DNA of 64,000 nucleotides from Phenylobacterium deserti (GCA_945883235.1 CAMCXF010000004.1:1-64000); one strand, 5' to 3'; counted from the first letter of the stretch, positions 17,917-27,604 are shown. Made by a program: numbers and translations. The notes: generated by a model not told the origin, from the letters alone.

Positions 17917-19014
17917 ATGGCCGTTCTGACTGAAGAACAGAGCATGCTGCGCGATGCCGCCAAGAGCTGGGTGCAGGAAAAATCGCCCGTCACCGCGTTT
18001 CGCAAGATGCGCGATAGCGGGGTCGAGCTGGGCTATGACACCGCCGCCTGGAACGAGATGGCGGAAATGGGCTGGGCCGGGGTGATCATCCCCGAGGAAT
18101 ATGGCGGATCGGACTTTGGCTATCTGTCGCTGGGTCTGGTGCTGGAAGAGACCGGCCGGACGCTGACCGCCTCGCCGCTACTGGCCAGCGCGCTGGGCGC
18201 CGCCTCGGCGCTGATCCTGGGCGGCTCTGACGCGCAGAAATCGGCATGGCTGTCGAAGATCGCTGAAGGCACCGCCATCGCGACCCTGGCGGTCGACGAA
18301 GGCCCGCACCACCGTCCGGACAAGGTGGCCACCACGGTCGCCGGCGGCAAGCTTTCGGGCAAGAAGACCTTCGTGCTGGAAGGCATGGCGGCCAATGTGT
18401 TCGTCGTCTCGGCCACGTCGGGCGGGGCCATCGAGCTCTATCTGGTAGCCGCAGACGCGCCGGGCGTGACCCGCACCAAGCTGAGCCTGGCCGACAGCCG
18501 CGGCGCCGCCAACGTGACGTTCGACAACGTGGCTGTCAGCGACGCCGACAAGCTGACCGGCGGCGCGGCCCTGCTGGAAAAGACCCTGGACCGTGCGCGG
18601 GCCGGTATCTCCGCCGAAATGCTGGGCGCGGCCGTGCAGGCCTTCGAGATCACGCTGGACTACCTGAAAACCCGCGTGCAGTTCGGCCAGGTGATCGGCT
18701 CATTCCAGGCCCTGCAACACCGTGCGGCCAAGATGTTCACCGAACTGGAACTGTCACGCTCGGCCGTCGAAGCCGCGCTGACCGCCATCGACACTGACGC
18801 CCCGGACACGCCGGAACTGGTGTCGCTGGCCAAGGCCAAGATGGGCGACACCTTCCATCTGGTGAGCAACGAGATGGTGCAGATGCATGGCGGCATCGGC
18901 ATGACCGACGCCCATGATGCCGGGTTCTATCTGAAGCGCGCCCGCGCGGCGGAAGCGGCGTTTGGCAACCAGGCGTTCCACCGGGACCGGTATGCTCGGA
19001 TCCAGGGGTATTGA
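17917..19014 (+). CDS. Acyl-CoA dehydrogenase, beta-type small subunit
   Basis: 365 residues from the ATG at 17917, chosen because GAGGAAGGA lies 11 bases before it; a TTG seven codons upstream is in frame but would overlap that site. It has RVQFGQVIGSFQALQHRAA near residue 250 and QMHGGIGMTDAHD near 320, the flavin-contacting motifs missing in the five large copies. At the catalytic-base position it has LDRARAG, Asp/Ala in place of Glu-Arg, so it may not be active alone. Sizes of 400 and 365 match known alpha/beta pairs such as mycobacterial ChsE4-ChsE5. It is the last gene before a terminator and may serve all five alpha copies. Confidence 0.88.
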   Translation: MAVLTEEQSMLRDAAKSWVQEKSPVTAFRKMRDSGVELGYDTAAWNEMAEMGWAGVIIPEEYGGSDFGYLSLGLVLEETGRTLTASPLLASALGAASALILGGSDAQKSAWLSKIAEGTAIATLAVDEGPHHRPDKVATTVAGGKLSGKKTFVLEGMAANVFVVSATSGGAIELYLVAADAPGVTRTKLSLADSRGAANVTFDNVAVSDADKLTGGAALLEKTLDRARAGISAEMLGAAVQAFEITLDYLKTRVQFGQVIGSFQALQHRAAKMFTELELSRSAVEAALTAIDTDAPDTPELVSLAKAKMGDTFHLVSNEMVQMHGGIGMTDAHDAGFYLKRARAAEAAFGNQAFHRDRYARIQGY

Positions 19015-19021
19015 TCTTAGC

Positions 19022-19094
19022 GGCCCTCGCGGGGCGAGGGCCGGATAGGTTGTGAGATTGAGAAGCCCCGTTGGTGAGAGCCGGCGGGGTTTTT
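19022..19094 (+). terminator. Terminator of the acyl-CoA dehydrogenase cluster
   Basis: Two hairpins. The first is a perfect stem GGCCCTCGC/GCGAGGGCC at 19022-19042. The second is CCCCGTTGG/CCGGCGGGG at 19066-19089 (nine pairs counting two G-T) followed by TTTTT at 19090-19094, a good rho-independent terminator starting eight bases after the stop codon. Confidence 0.85.
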
Positions 19095-19120
19095 CGTTTG
19101 GGAGTGATGGACCGTGCGTG

Positions 19121-19252
19121 CGGCCTGCCCCCTCCACCCCCCGCTCTTCGGCGGGCGGTCCCCCTCCCGCCATTTCATGGGGGAGGTAAAGGCGGCGCTT
19201 TTGGCCAAGGGTTCTTACCTCCCCCGCGGAGCGGCGGGAGGGTGGTGTCTCA
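19121..19252. repeat. Palindromic repeat region of the CCTCCCCC family
   Basis: Inverted arms TGGGGGAGGTAA (around 19178-19189) and TTACCTCCCCCGCGG (19215-19229), with outer CCCTCCCGCC and GGCGGGAGGG pairs. The stretch 19095-19500 has no convincing gene; besides this element it holds a second short palindrome at 19416-19446 and nothing else recognised. Confidence 0.7.
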
Positions 19253-19415
19253 GTGCCTAAAGGCCCTCGCGGAGAGAAGCGCCCCGCCGACGCTGTCGGG
19301 CTGGCCGTGCTGATTGGCAGGAGCGCGAAGGTGTCGACAGACCAGGCGCGCGCTGACGCGATTGGAGCATCCGTTCGGCTTCGTCGACAGTAGCACACCA
19401 GGGCCGCCGCCGCCG

Positions 19416-19446
19416 CCTCGCCCCCGGCGAAGCCGAGAGGGAGAGG
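19416..19446. repeat. Short REP-like palindrome (CCTCGCCCCCGGCGAA family)
   Basis: CCTCGCCCCCGGCGAAGCC followed by GAGAGGGAGAGG. A similar sequence occurs at 34871-34906, which suggests a dispersed family. It ends about 50 bp before the terminase-like gene. Confidence 0.5.
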
Positions 19447-19500
19447 AGGTTTTGCCATGCTACGTCCGGGACTGACGTGGCCGTGTGATCCACTGCCGGG

Positions 19501-20130
19501 ATGCCCTACCCGCGTGGAATCTGGAACCCCGAGCCGCCGATCCCGGAGATGGATCATACCCCTGGCTTCAAGGAGAGTGCGTTCAGCTGGGCGATGGCGC
19601 GCGTGATCCTGTGGCACATTGCCAAGGGGCACACGATGAAGCGGATCACACGGAATCCGAAATTGCCGGCCTATTGCACGGTCTTTCAATGGATGAAGGT
19701 TGTGCCCGAGTTCGGGGAGGCGGTGGCGGAGGCGCGGGCGAAGCTGGCGGCCGCGCGGCTGGCGGCGCGGGATGCGGCCAGGCGGGCCGGGCCACCCCGG
19801 CGGCGGGGCGGGCGCAAGCCGCAGGTGTCGGCCGAGGCGCTGGACGCGTTGCTGACCCGGGTGCGCGAGGGGGCGGCGGTGAGTGAGGCGGTGGCCGCGC
19901 GGGGGGCACCCTCGGCCAAGGCGCTGTACACGCGGGTCAGGGGGTGTCCGGGGTTTCGGGCGGCGTTTGTGGACGCCTGTAACTGGCGGGCTCAGGGGCT
20001 GGGGTTTGAGGCCGAGGATGCGGTGGATTCGTTCCGGACCGTTGGCTACCGGGCGGCGCGGGCGCGGTATGAGGCGCTGGTGGCGCGCAAGGGGCGGCTG
20101 ACGCCCAAGCTGTATCGGAAGATTGCGTAG
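19501..20130 (+). CDS. Orphan terminase-small-subunit-like protein
   Basis: 209 residues, very Arg/Ala-rich. Residues about 35-85 (KGHTMKRITRNPKLPAYCTV then FQWM, VPEFGEAVAEAR) fit the helix-turn-helix DNA-recognition repeat of phage terminase small subunits, and residues about 117-165 (EGAAVSEAVAARGAPSAKAL, then CPGFRAAFVDAC) look like a second degenerate copy. No large terminase, portal or capsid gene is nearby, so it is either a phage remnant or a domesticated DNA-binding protein. GC-rich codon use like its neighbours. Flanked upstream by REP-like repeats. Confidence 0.6.
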   Translation: MPYPRGIWNPEPPIPEMDHTPGFKESAFSWAMARVILWHIAKGHTMKRITRNPKLPAYCTVFQWMKVVPEFGEAVAEARAKLAAARLAARDAARRAGPPRRRGGRKPQVSAEALDALLTRVREGAAVSEAVAARGAPSAKALYTRVRGCPGFRAAFVDACNWRAQGLGFEAEDAVDSFRTVGYRAARARYEALVARKGRLTPKLYRKIA

Positions 20131-20214
20131 GACCGGGCGATTGCGCGCACCCTCGCGCGGCGTCATAGATCGCACAATCGCCCCGTAACCGGGGACGCCT
20201 TTGGGGGATACGGC

Positions 20215-21900
20215 ATGCGCCACCTGACATCGAAGACCTGGGCCGCGCTGGCGGCTGTGGCCCTGATCGGGACGAGCCCGGCGTTGGCGGCGGATGCCCC
20301 GGTGGTGGTGAAGACCGCGAACGGGCCGGTGCAGGCGACCGAGCGCGGGGTGATGCGCTCGTACTTCGGCATTCCATTTGCGGCACCGCCGGTGGGCGAT
20401 CTGCGCTGGAAGGCGCCCGCGCCGGCAGCCAAGTGGACGGCACCGATCGCGCGCAGCAAGACGGCGGCGGCCTGTCTGCAGACCGGGCCGGACAGCCCGT
20501 TCCGCACCCGGGGCGACAGCGAGGACTGCCTCTATCTGGATGTGCACACACCGACGGGCAAGGGCCCGCATCCCGTGATGGTATGGATCCACGGCGGGGC
20601 GTTCACCACGGGTGATGCCTCGACCTATGCGGATCCCGGCCCGATGGTCTCTCGGGGCGTGATCGTGGTCGCGATCCACTACCGACTGGGGGCCATGGGC
20701 TTTCTGGCGCACCCGGCGTTGCGCGACGCGGGCGGCAGTGCCGGCGACTACGGGATGATGGACCAGCAGGCAGCTTTGCGCTGGGTGCGGGCCAATATCA
20801 GCGCGTTTGGCGGCGACGCCAGGAATGTGACGATCTTCGGCGAATCCGCCGGCGGCTTCAGTGTGCTGACCCACCTGGCCTCGCCGCAGTCCAAGGGGCT
20901 GTTCGACAAGGCGATCATCGAGAGCGGTGCCTATGGAGTCGCGGACCAGCTGACCCAGGCCGGGATGGAGACCAAGAGCCAGGCGGCGCTGGAAACAGCG
21001 ATGGCGGGCCAGGACGTGGGTGCGGCGTGTGCGGGCGGGACCGTGACGGCGGCCTGCCTGCGCGGTCTGCCCGATGCGGTGGTGCGTGGCAAGCTGATGA
21101 GCGCATTCGAGCGAGCGACGGGCGGGGTGGTCCCCTCGATCGACGGCAAGGTGCTGACACAGTCGATCAAGGCGACCTTCGCCGCCGGGGCCAACAACAA
21201 GGTTCCGGTGATCAACGGGTCCAATGAAAACGAGAACCTGCTGTTCCTGGCACTGACCGAGATGGGTGCCCGGCTCGCAGCCAAGCCGCCCAACTTCAAC
21301 CCCGCCGACCGCTCGTTCCTGATGACGGCCGAGGGCTTCAACAAGGGTGCCGAGGTGATGGCGGCGCAGACCGGTCTCTCAGCCAGCGCGCTGGCGGGAT
21401 ACTATCCTCTGAACCGGCACGGCGACGACGTCGGTCTGCAGCCCAGCCTCGCGGCGGCGGCGGCCGGCACCGACAGTACCTTCTCGTGCAACGGCGTGAA
21501 CGTGTCCGCGCGGATTGCTGCACAGGGCTCACCCATCTGGATGTACGAGTTCCGCGACCAGACAGCGGTGCCGCTGTTCGGCATGTTCGGTGGCAAGTAT
21601 GGCCTGAGCCTTCCGCAGGGCGCGGCGCATGCGTTCGAGCTGCCCTATCTGTTCGGCATGGCCAGTGCGGCGCAGAACGCCGAGCAGAACGCCCTGAAGG
21701 CGACGATGTCGACCTACTGGACCAATTTCGCGCGGAGGGGGAACCCGAACGGCAGTGGAACGCCGGTGTGGGCGGGGTTCAGGGGCGGCGCGGTCCAGGC
21801 GCTGGACGTGGCCAGCGGCGGCGGGGTGACGGGCATGACGGCGGACGCCTTCCGCGACCAGCACCTGTGTAAGACGGCCTGGGCGAAGCAGACGTTCTGA
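20215..21900 (+). CDS. Secreted type-B carboxylesterase
   Basis: 561 residues with a clear signal peptide cut near ALA-ADA at residue 26. Type-B esterase landmarks are all seen: EDCLYLDVHTP, HGGAF oxyanion hole, FGESAGGFS nucleophile elbow near residue 208, NGSNENENLL acidic residue and GAAHAFELPYLFG with the catalytic His. It hydrolyses ester or lactone bonds in the periplasm or outside; the substrate is unknown. A strong GGGGGA ribosome-binding site lies before the ATG. A second member of the family is at 61335-62867. Confidence 0.9.
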   Translation: MRHLTSKTWAALAAVALIGTSPALAADAPVVVKTANGPVQATERGVMRSYFGIPFAAPPVGDLRWKAPAPAAKWTAPIARSKTAAACLQTGPDSPFRTRGDSEDCLYLDVHTPTGKGPHPVMVWIHGGAFTTGDASTYADPGPMVSRGVIVVAIHYRLGAMGFLAHPALRDAGGSAGDYGMMDQQAALRWVRANISAFGGDARNVTIFGESAGGFSVLTHLASPQSKGLFDKAIIESGAYGVADQLTQAGMETKSQAALETAMAGQDVGAACAGGTVTAACLRGLPDAVVRGKLMSAFERATGGVVPSIDGKVLTQSIKATFAAGANNKVPVINGSNENENLLFLALTEMGARLAAKPPNFNPADRSFLMTAEGFNKGAEVMAAQTGLSASALAGYYPLNRHGDDVGLQPSLAAAAAGTDSTFSCNGVNVSARIAAQGSPIWMYEFRDQTAVPLFGMFGGKYGLSLPQGAAHAFELPYLFGMASAAQNAEQNALKATMSTYWTNFARRGNPNGSGTPVWAGFRGGAVQALDVASGGGVTGMTADAFRDQHLCKTAWAKQTF

Positions 21901-21994
21901 TCGTCTACTTCAGCGCGTGGCTGACGGCGGCGATGATGCGGGTGTCGATCATGGTGTCCTCGCGGGTTGGGGAGAACGTCAGCAGATCAGGCTG
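21901..21994. other. Short gap with no assigned gene
   Basis: On the minus strand it holds an open stretch that would read LTFSPTREDTMIDTRIIAAV, then SHALK and a stop, with a stop codon not far upstream. It may be the tail of a deleted gene, but it is too short to assign. Confidence 0.3.
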
Positions 21995-22492
21995 TCAGGG
22001 GGATGAACGGGGCAGCAGCTTCTTCATGAACACGCGGGGGAAGGCCGGCGGCGGGCCGTCGATCTGGGCGAAGACTTCAAAGCCCAGGCGCTCGTAGAAG
22101 GGTCGGGCCTGAAAGGCGAAGGTGTCGAGCCAGATATCGCGGCAGCCCTGCTGGATCGCCTCGGCTTCAGCCTGGGCCATCAGATCTGTCCCGAGGCCGT
22201 GGCCTCGCGCATCGTCGGGCGCGATCACCAGGGCGACGTAGAACGAGCCCCAGAGCGACAGGGCCCACAGGCCACCGCAGATGGTCTCGGTCCCGGGTTC
22301 ATGGATGACGAGGGCGAAGGGCGTGCCCCCGGCCTCGCCCATGGCGGCGGCGTTGAAGGCCAGCAATCGCTGCAGGATCGGCTCGTAGGCGGCGTCGGGA
22401 TCAGCAGCGCGGGTGATGGTGTAGGTCGATCCGGACGCGACCAACTCAGGCCTCAGGCGCGCCTTGGCCTCAGAGACGAGCATGTCGGTCAT
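21995..22492 (-). CDS. GNAT family N-acetyltransferase
   Basis: 165 residues from the ATG at 22492, chosen because AGGAG lies seven bases before it; a longer in-frame start exists 22 codons upstream but without a good site. Acetyl-CoA-binding block ALVIAPDDARGHGLGTDLMA and a C-terminal ARPFYERLGFEVFAQ are the usual GNAT motifs A and B. The acceptor substrate is unknown. Confidence 0.83.
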   Translation of the reverse strand: MTDMLVSEAKARLRPELVASGSTYTITRAADPDAAYEPILQRLLAFNAAAMGEAGGTPFALVIHEPGTETICGGLWALSLWGSFYVALVIAPDDARGHGLGTDLMAQAEAEAIQQGCRDIWLDTFAFQARPFYERLGFEVFAQIDGPPPAFPRVFMKKLLPRSSP

Positions 22493-22617
22493 CGGCAACT
22501 CCTGACCACCTTGTTGGCTATCTGGCATTTTCCAGCAGGGGTGCCGGGACTGTACCACGCGCCTCCGATGGCTTACGCCTTGGTTCGTACAGCAAGCACA
22601 TCAGGGACGGAGACATC

Positions 22618-23154
22618 ATGCGGCGGATCATCCTTTCGGCAACGGCCTTGCTCGGCGCATCGGCGCTGGCGGTCACAGCGATCGCGCAGGATCACAGCAA
22701 GCATGAGGGCCACGCGATGCCCCTGCCGGCGTCAACCACGCCCTATCCCTCGCTGCCGCAGCCGAACTTCGGCCCCAAGGCGGGGTCGATCACGTTCAAG
22801 GACACTGACCCGGGCCCGACCATCGGCGGCGAACTGACCATGGTTCCTGCTGACAAGGCCGCCGCCGGGATCACCATGTACATGATCCACTGGGGTCTGG
22901 AGGTCGGCAAACCCGGGACGACGGACGACGCCGGGGCGGGCGACCTGGGCGGCAACTGCAAGGGATTTCGCGATACCGGCCATGTGGTGATGATGCCCGC
23001 GGGCGAGGCCGGGAAGGTGATGCGCTGGACCCTGCCGCAGGGCACAAAGGTTCCCGAGGGCGCCGTCTATTTCGTCGGCCACGCAATCTACGGCAAGATC
23101 CACAACCTCAACAAATGCACCCAGATCCCGATCCAGAACGTTGTGAAGGGCTAG
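22618..23154 (+). CDS. Secreted protein with His-rich N-terminus, unknown function
   Basis: 178 residues. Signal peptide to about residue 24 (AIAQ), then a short His/Met cluster DHSKHEGHAM that could bind copper or another metal. The body contains two Cys (GNCKGF and NKCTQ), compatible with one disulfide in the periplasm. Family not recognised. It lies three bases before the esterase gene downstream, so the two are probably one transcript. Confidence 0.7.
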   Translation: MRRIILSATALLGASALAVTAIAQDHSKHEGHAMPLPASTTPYPSLPQPNFGPKAGSITFKDTDPGPTIGGELTMVPADKAAAGITMYMIHWGLEVGKPGTTDDAGAGDLGGNCKGFRDTGHVVMMPAGEAGKVMRWTLPQGTKVPEGAVYFVGHAIYGKIHNLNKCTQIPIQNVVKG

Positions 23155-23157
23155 GTC

Positions 23158-23832
23158 TTGGACATGCTTGAGGGGCCGATGAGGGCACCCGCTTCGGGCG
23201 GCGCGCCGCAATCGATGGTGATCTTTCTGCATGGCTACGGATCGAACGGCGACGATCTGATCGGCCTGGCCGAGTACTGGCGCGGCGTATTGCCGGACAC
23301 GGTGTTCATCTCGCCCAACGCACCCGAGATCTGTCCCGGCGCGCCGGACGGTTATCAGTGGTGGGGCCTGAGCAACCTGACGCCGGGTGGTCGGGCTGGA
23401 GGGGTGCGTAAGCCTGCGGCGGGATTGAACGCCTTCATCGACGCCCAGCTGTCGGCGTACGGCCTGCCTGAGGCCCGGCTGGCGTTGGTGGGGTTCAGCC
23501 AGGGCACGATGATGGCCCTGCACGTGGGGCCGAGGCGAGCGCAGGCGCTGGCCGGGATTGTGGGGTATTCCGGCATGCTGGCCGACCCCGATGAACTCAA
23601 GAGCGAAGTCCGGACCCGGCCACCTGTGCTGCTGGTGCACGGCGATGCGGACGAGGTGCTGCCGGTGGCCTCAATGCCCAAGGCGAAGGTGGGACTGGAA
23701 GCAGCGGGACTGGATGTGGTCACCCATGTGTCGCCGAGGCTGGGCCACAGCATCGATGAGAGGGGTCTGCAACTGGGCGCGACGTTCCTGGCGCACCGGC
23801 TGAGCCGACCCGTGGTCGCCAGCGGGACTTAG
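23158..23832 (+). CDS. Alpha/beta hydrolase of the phospholipase/carboxylesterase family
   Basis: 224 residues from a TTG at 23158, eight bases after an AAGG; an ATG two codons later is equally possible. Motifs: FLHGYGSNGDDL oxyanion loop, GFSQGTMM nucleophile near residue 103, VHGDADEVLP with the acidic residue and RLGHSID with the His. No signal peptide, so cytoplasmic. Similar enzymes cleave short-chain esters or lysophospholipids. Follows the His-rich secreted protein; its end overlaps the convergent receiver-protein gene by four bases. Confidence 0.85.
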   Translation: MDMLEGPMRAPASGGAPQSMVIFLHGYGSNGDDLIGLAEYWRGVLPDTVFISPNAPEICPGAPDGYQWWGLSNLTPGGRAGGVRKPAAGLNAFIDAQLSAYGLPEARLALVGFSQGTMMALHVGPRRAQALAGIVGYSGMLADPDELKSEVRTRPPVLLVHGDADEVLPVASMPKAKVGLEAAGLDVVTHVSPRLGHSIDERGLQLGATFLAHRLSRPVVASGT

Positions 23833-24641
23833 GCGGCCTCGACGTTGCGTCGGGCGTCGTCCTCGGTCAGGAATCCGAGCATCGGCGCCGCCCAGTTTTC
23901 GGCGTCGGCCCTGGTGAACACCCCGCCCGCGTGCGCGGCTCTCGAGAGGTGACGGAAGAACTCCGACGCCGCCAAAGTCAGTTTGAGGTCGGTGGCAATT
24001 TCCCGGAGTGTGGTCGCCTGGGTGACCATGGCGCGCATCGCCTGCTCGCGGTCGGTATCGGAGGCCGCGACAGCCGCCCGAATGATGCGGATCGCCTGAT
24101 TGACTTTCTGCTGGTAGGGCGTTTCCGAGCCGTCGTCGCGACGCCTCAGGGTCCCGGCGTAGTCTCCGGAATTGAACCGGCGGCGATCCGGCCCGATGTA
24201 GGCGATGCCCTCGACCCAGTCGCGATCCCTGAGTGTCACGGCTTCAAGCCGACGGACCAGGTCTTTCATGCTGTAAGGCTTGCGCAGAAATTCGTGCACC
24301 CCGGCGTCACGTGCCGCCAGGATAGAGGCCTGGGTTGCAGCTCCGGTAATGGTGATGACCGGGGCCTTGCGTGAGCTCCAGTTGCTGCGGCGGAGCGCCC
24401 GGGTGAAGGCCAGGCCATCGAACTTGCTGTCGCCAACCTCGACCACAATCAATTGAGGATAGCTGGTCTCGGCGATCTTGAGGGCGCGGGGCATGTCGGT
24501 GGCAGCCCAGCAATAGGAGCGGGCAATGTCGCGCATCAGGTCGCTGAGCAGGCGTGCACTGGCCGGTTGCGGATCAGCGATCAACACCCGCTTCAGCAGC
24601 GGTGCCATCGCAGCGTAAGATAGCTTTTCACCGTCGAACAC
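23829..24641 (-). CDS. Degenerate response-regulator receiver protein (Glu at the phosphoacceptor position)
   Basis: 270 residues from a GTG at 24641 with GGAG seven bases before it. Residues about 15-135 fold as a receiver domain: KRVLIADPQ (strand 1), LIVVEVGDSKFDG (strand 3), PVITITGAAT (strand 4), FLRKPYS (strand 5 with Lys121). The residue where Asp is phosphorylated is Glu68, and the acidic pair is reduced to one Asp (AD). It is therefore probably not phosphorylated, or is locked in an active-like state. The C-terminal 130 residues carry IGPDRRRF and a helical region without a DNA-binding motif, suggesting a protein-protein adaptor. The partner is unknown. Confidence 0.75.
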   Translation of the reverse strand: MFDGEKLSYAAMAPLLKRVLIADPQPASARLLSDLMRDIARSYCWAATDMPRALKIAETSYPQLIVVEVGDSKFDGLAFTRALRRSNWSSRKAPVITITGAATQASILAARDAGVHEFLRKPYSMKDLVRRLEAVTLRDRDWVEGIAYIGPDRRRFNSGDYAGTLRRRDDGSETPYQQKVNQAIRIIRAAVAASDTDREQAMRAMVTQATTLREIATDLKLTLAASEFFRHLSRAAHAGGVFTRADAENWAAPMLGFLTEDDARRNVEAA

Positions 24642-24727
24642 GGAGCAGCTCCGGCTATCCAGTCGAACGCTCTAGCCCAAACCGGTAAAGAACCACTTGA
24701 TGACGGCGGCGTATCTTCAGGTCGATC

Positions 24728-26014
<1,287 letters not shown>

Positions 26015-26042
26015 TTTGGATACGATCTCCCGACCTGCCCGG

Positions 26043-26083
26043 AAAAAACCCGCAAGCCCTTCGACAGGTGCTCGGCAAGCGGG
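26043..26083 (-). terminator. Terminator-like hairpin in the purA leader
   Basis: On the minus strand: CCCGCTTGCC, a 15-base loop, GGCTTGCGGG, then TTTTTT. The stem pairs CCCGC/GCGGG and GCC/GGC with a TT/TT internal loop. It ends 29 bases before the purA ATG. With no minus-strand gene immediately upstream, it may attenuate purA, or mark the end of an unrecognised short RNA. Confidence 0.5.
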
Positions 26084-26155
26084 CGGAGATCAATTCGGGG
26101 CCGGTTTAGACCAGCTGGACCTCGCCCTCAAGAGGGTCGCGCGTTATCAAGCGTC

Positions 26156-26575
26156 ATGGACATCCCGCGTTTTCATCTCGCCTTCCCGGTCCGCGACCTG
26201 GCCGAGGCCCGCGCCTTCTACGGCGAGCTGTTGGGGTGCCCGGAGGGGCGGTCCAGCGCGGACTGGATCGACTTCAACTTTCACGGCCATCAGATCGTGG
26301 CGCACCTTTCGTCCGGCGAGGCGGGTGGAGGCGCGACCAATGCGGTGGATGGCCATCAAGTGCCGGTCCGCCACTTCGGCCTGCTGCTGACCCTGCCCGC
26401 CTGGGAGGCTCTGGCCGCGCGGCTGAAAAGCGCAGGGACCGACTTTATCATCGAGCCTCACATCCGTTTCCCTGGAGAGCCGGGCGAGCAGGCGACGATG
26501 TTCTTCCTTGACCCCTCGGGCAACGCGCTGGAATTCAAGGCCTTCGCCGACGACGCGATGGTGTTCGCAAAATGA
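26156..26575 (+). CDS. VOC (glyoxalase/dioxygenase-fold) family protein
   Basis: 139 residues from the ATG at 26156. Starts [20 protein letters not shown], the first beta-alpha-beta repeat of VOC proteins, and ends [16 protein letters not shown] with the Glu metal ligand; VRHFGLLL holds a candidate His ligand. Likely a metal-dependent lyase or dioxygenase of unknown substrate. Its stop overlaps the dehydratase start by ATGA. An open frame extends far upstream but runs antisense to purA and has no start signal. Confidence 0.83.
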   Translation: MDIPRFHLAFPVRDLAEARAFYGELLGCPEGRSSADWIDFNFHGHQIVAHLSSGEAGGGATNAVDGHQVPVRHFGLLLTLPAWEALAARLKSAGTDFIIEPHIRFPGEPGEQATMFFLDPSGNALEFKAFADDAMVFAK

Positions 26576-27561
26576 CCGGGTTCGCGATTTCCCTCGCCAA
26601 CATTGAGGCCGCAGCCGACCGTCTGGACGGCCATGCTGTGAAGACACCGTTGATCGAGAGCGCGGCGCTCAATGAACGGCTGGGCCTGCGGGTGCTGATC
26701 AAGCCCGAGACCTTGCAGCGGGTGGGGGCGTTCAAGTTTCGCGGGGCGTACAACCGGCTGGTCCAGCTGAGCGCCGAGGAACGGGTCCGGGGCGTCGTCG
26801 CGTTCTCGTCCGGCAACCATGCCCAGGGCGTGGCGCTGGCGGCGCAGATGCTGGGTATGCCGGCGGTGATCGTGATGCCCAGCGATGCGCCCACGGTGAA
26901 AGCCGAGGCCACACGGGGCTATGGCGCCGAGGTGGTCTTCTATGATCGTCTGACCGAGAGCCGCGAGGCGATCTCGGCCGCCATCGCCGCCGAGCGTGGG
27001 GCGGTGATGGTGCCGGCGTTTGATGATCCACACATCATGGCCGGGCAAGGCACCGTCGGGCTGGAGATGGTGCAGCAGGCCGAGGCGCTGGGCGTGTCGA
27101 TGCACGCCGTCATCGCGCCCTGCAGTGGCGGCGGATTACTGTCGGGCATCGCCACGGCGGTGAAGGCGCTCTCGCCACGCACGGCGGTGATCGGGGTCGA
27201 GCCGGCGGGCTATGACGATACGCTGAAGTCTTTGCAGGCTGGCGCGCGGACGCCGATGAAGCCGACCCACCGGACGCTCTGCGATGCGTTGGAAACCCCC
27301 TGCCCCGGCGAGCTGACTTTCCCGATCCTGCTCAGGACGGTGGCTGATGTCGCCGTGGTCACCGACGCCGAGGTGGCCGAGGCCATGCGCTATGCGTTCA
27401 GCGTTCTGAAGCTGGTGGTGGAGCCGGGTGGGTCGGTGGGACTGGCGGCGTTGCTGGCCGGCAAGATCGGCGGGTTCGGCGGAAAGACCCTGGGCCTGGT
27501 ACTGTCAGGCGGCAACGTGGATCCGAAGCTGTTTGCGCGGGTGTTGCGGGGCGAGATCTGA
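26572..27561 (+). CDS. PLP-dependent threonine/serine dehydratase
   Basis: 329 residues of the fold-type II PLP family. Lys55 in [10 protein letters not shown] is the Schiff-base lysine; [11 protein letters not shown] and CSGGGLLSG bind substrate and phosphate; the end VLSGGNVDP is typical. There is no C-terminal ACT regulatory domain, which points to a catabolic enzyme (threonine/serine ammonia-lyase, or hydroxyaspartate lyase) more than a biosynthetic IlvA. Coupled to the VOC gene. Confidence 0.85.
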   Translation: MTGFAISLANIEAAADRLDGHAVKTPLIESAALNERLGLRVLIKPETLQRVGAFKFRGAYNRLVQLSAEERVRGVVAFSSGNHAQGVALAAQMLGMPAVIVMPSDAPTVKAEATRGYGAEVVFYDRLTESREAISAAIAAERGAVMVPAFDDPHIMAGQGTVGLEMVQQAEALGVSMHAVIAPCSGGGLLSGIATAVKALSPRTAVIGVEPAGYDDTLKSLQAGARTPMKPTHRTLCDALETPCPGELTFPILLRTVADVAVVTDAEVAEAMRYAFSVLKLVVEPGGSVGLAALLAGKIGGFGGKTLGLVLSGGNVDPKLFARVLRGEI

Positions 27562-27604
27562 CGTGCTTCCTGCAGGTTCCGCAGTGGGCCAGATACCCCG
27601 CCTC

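Noticed and set aside
18754-20874. A 706-codon open frame on the minus strand
   Set aside because: It is antisense to the small dehydrogenase, the terminase-like gene and the esterase, is rich in Arg/Pro/His without any domain, and arises from high third-position GC.
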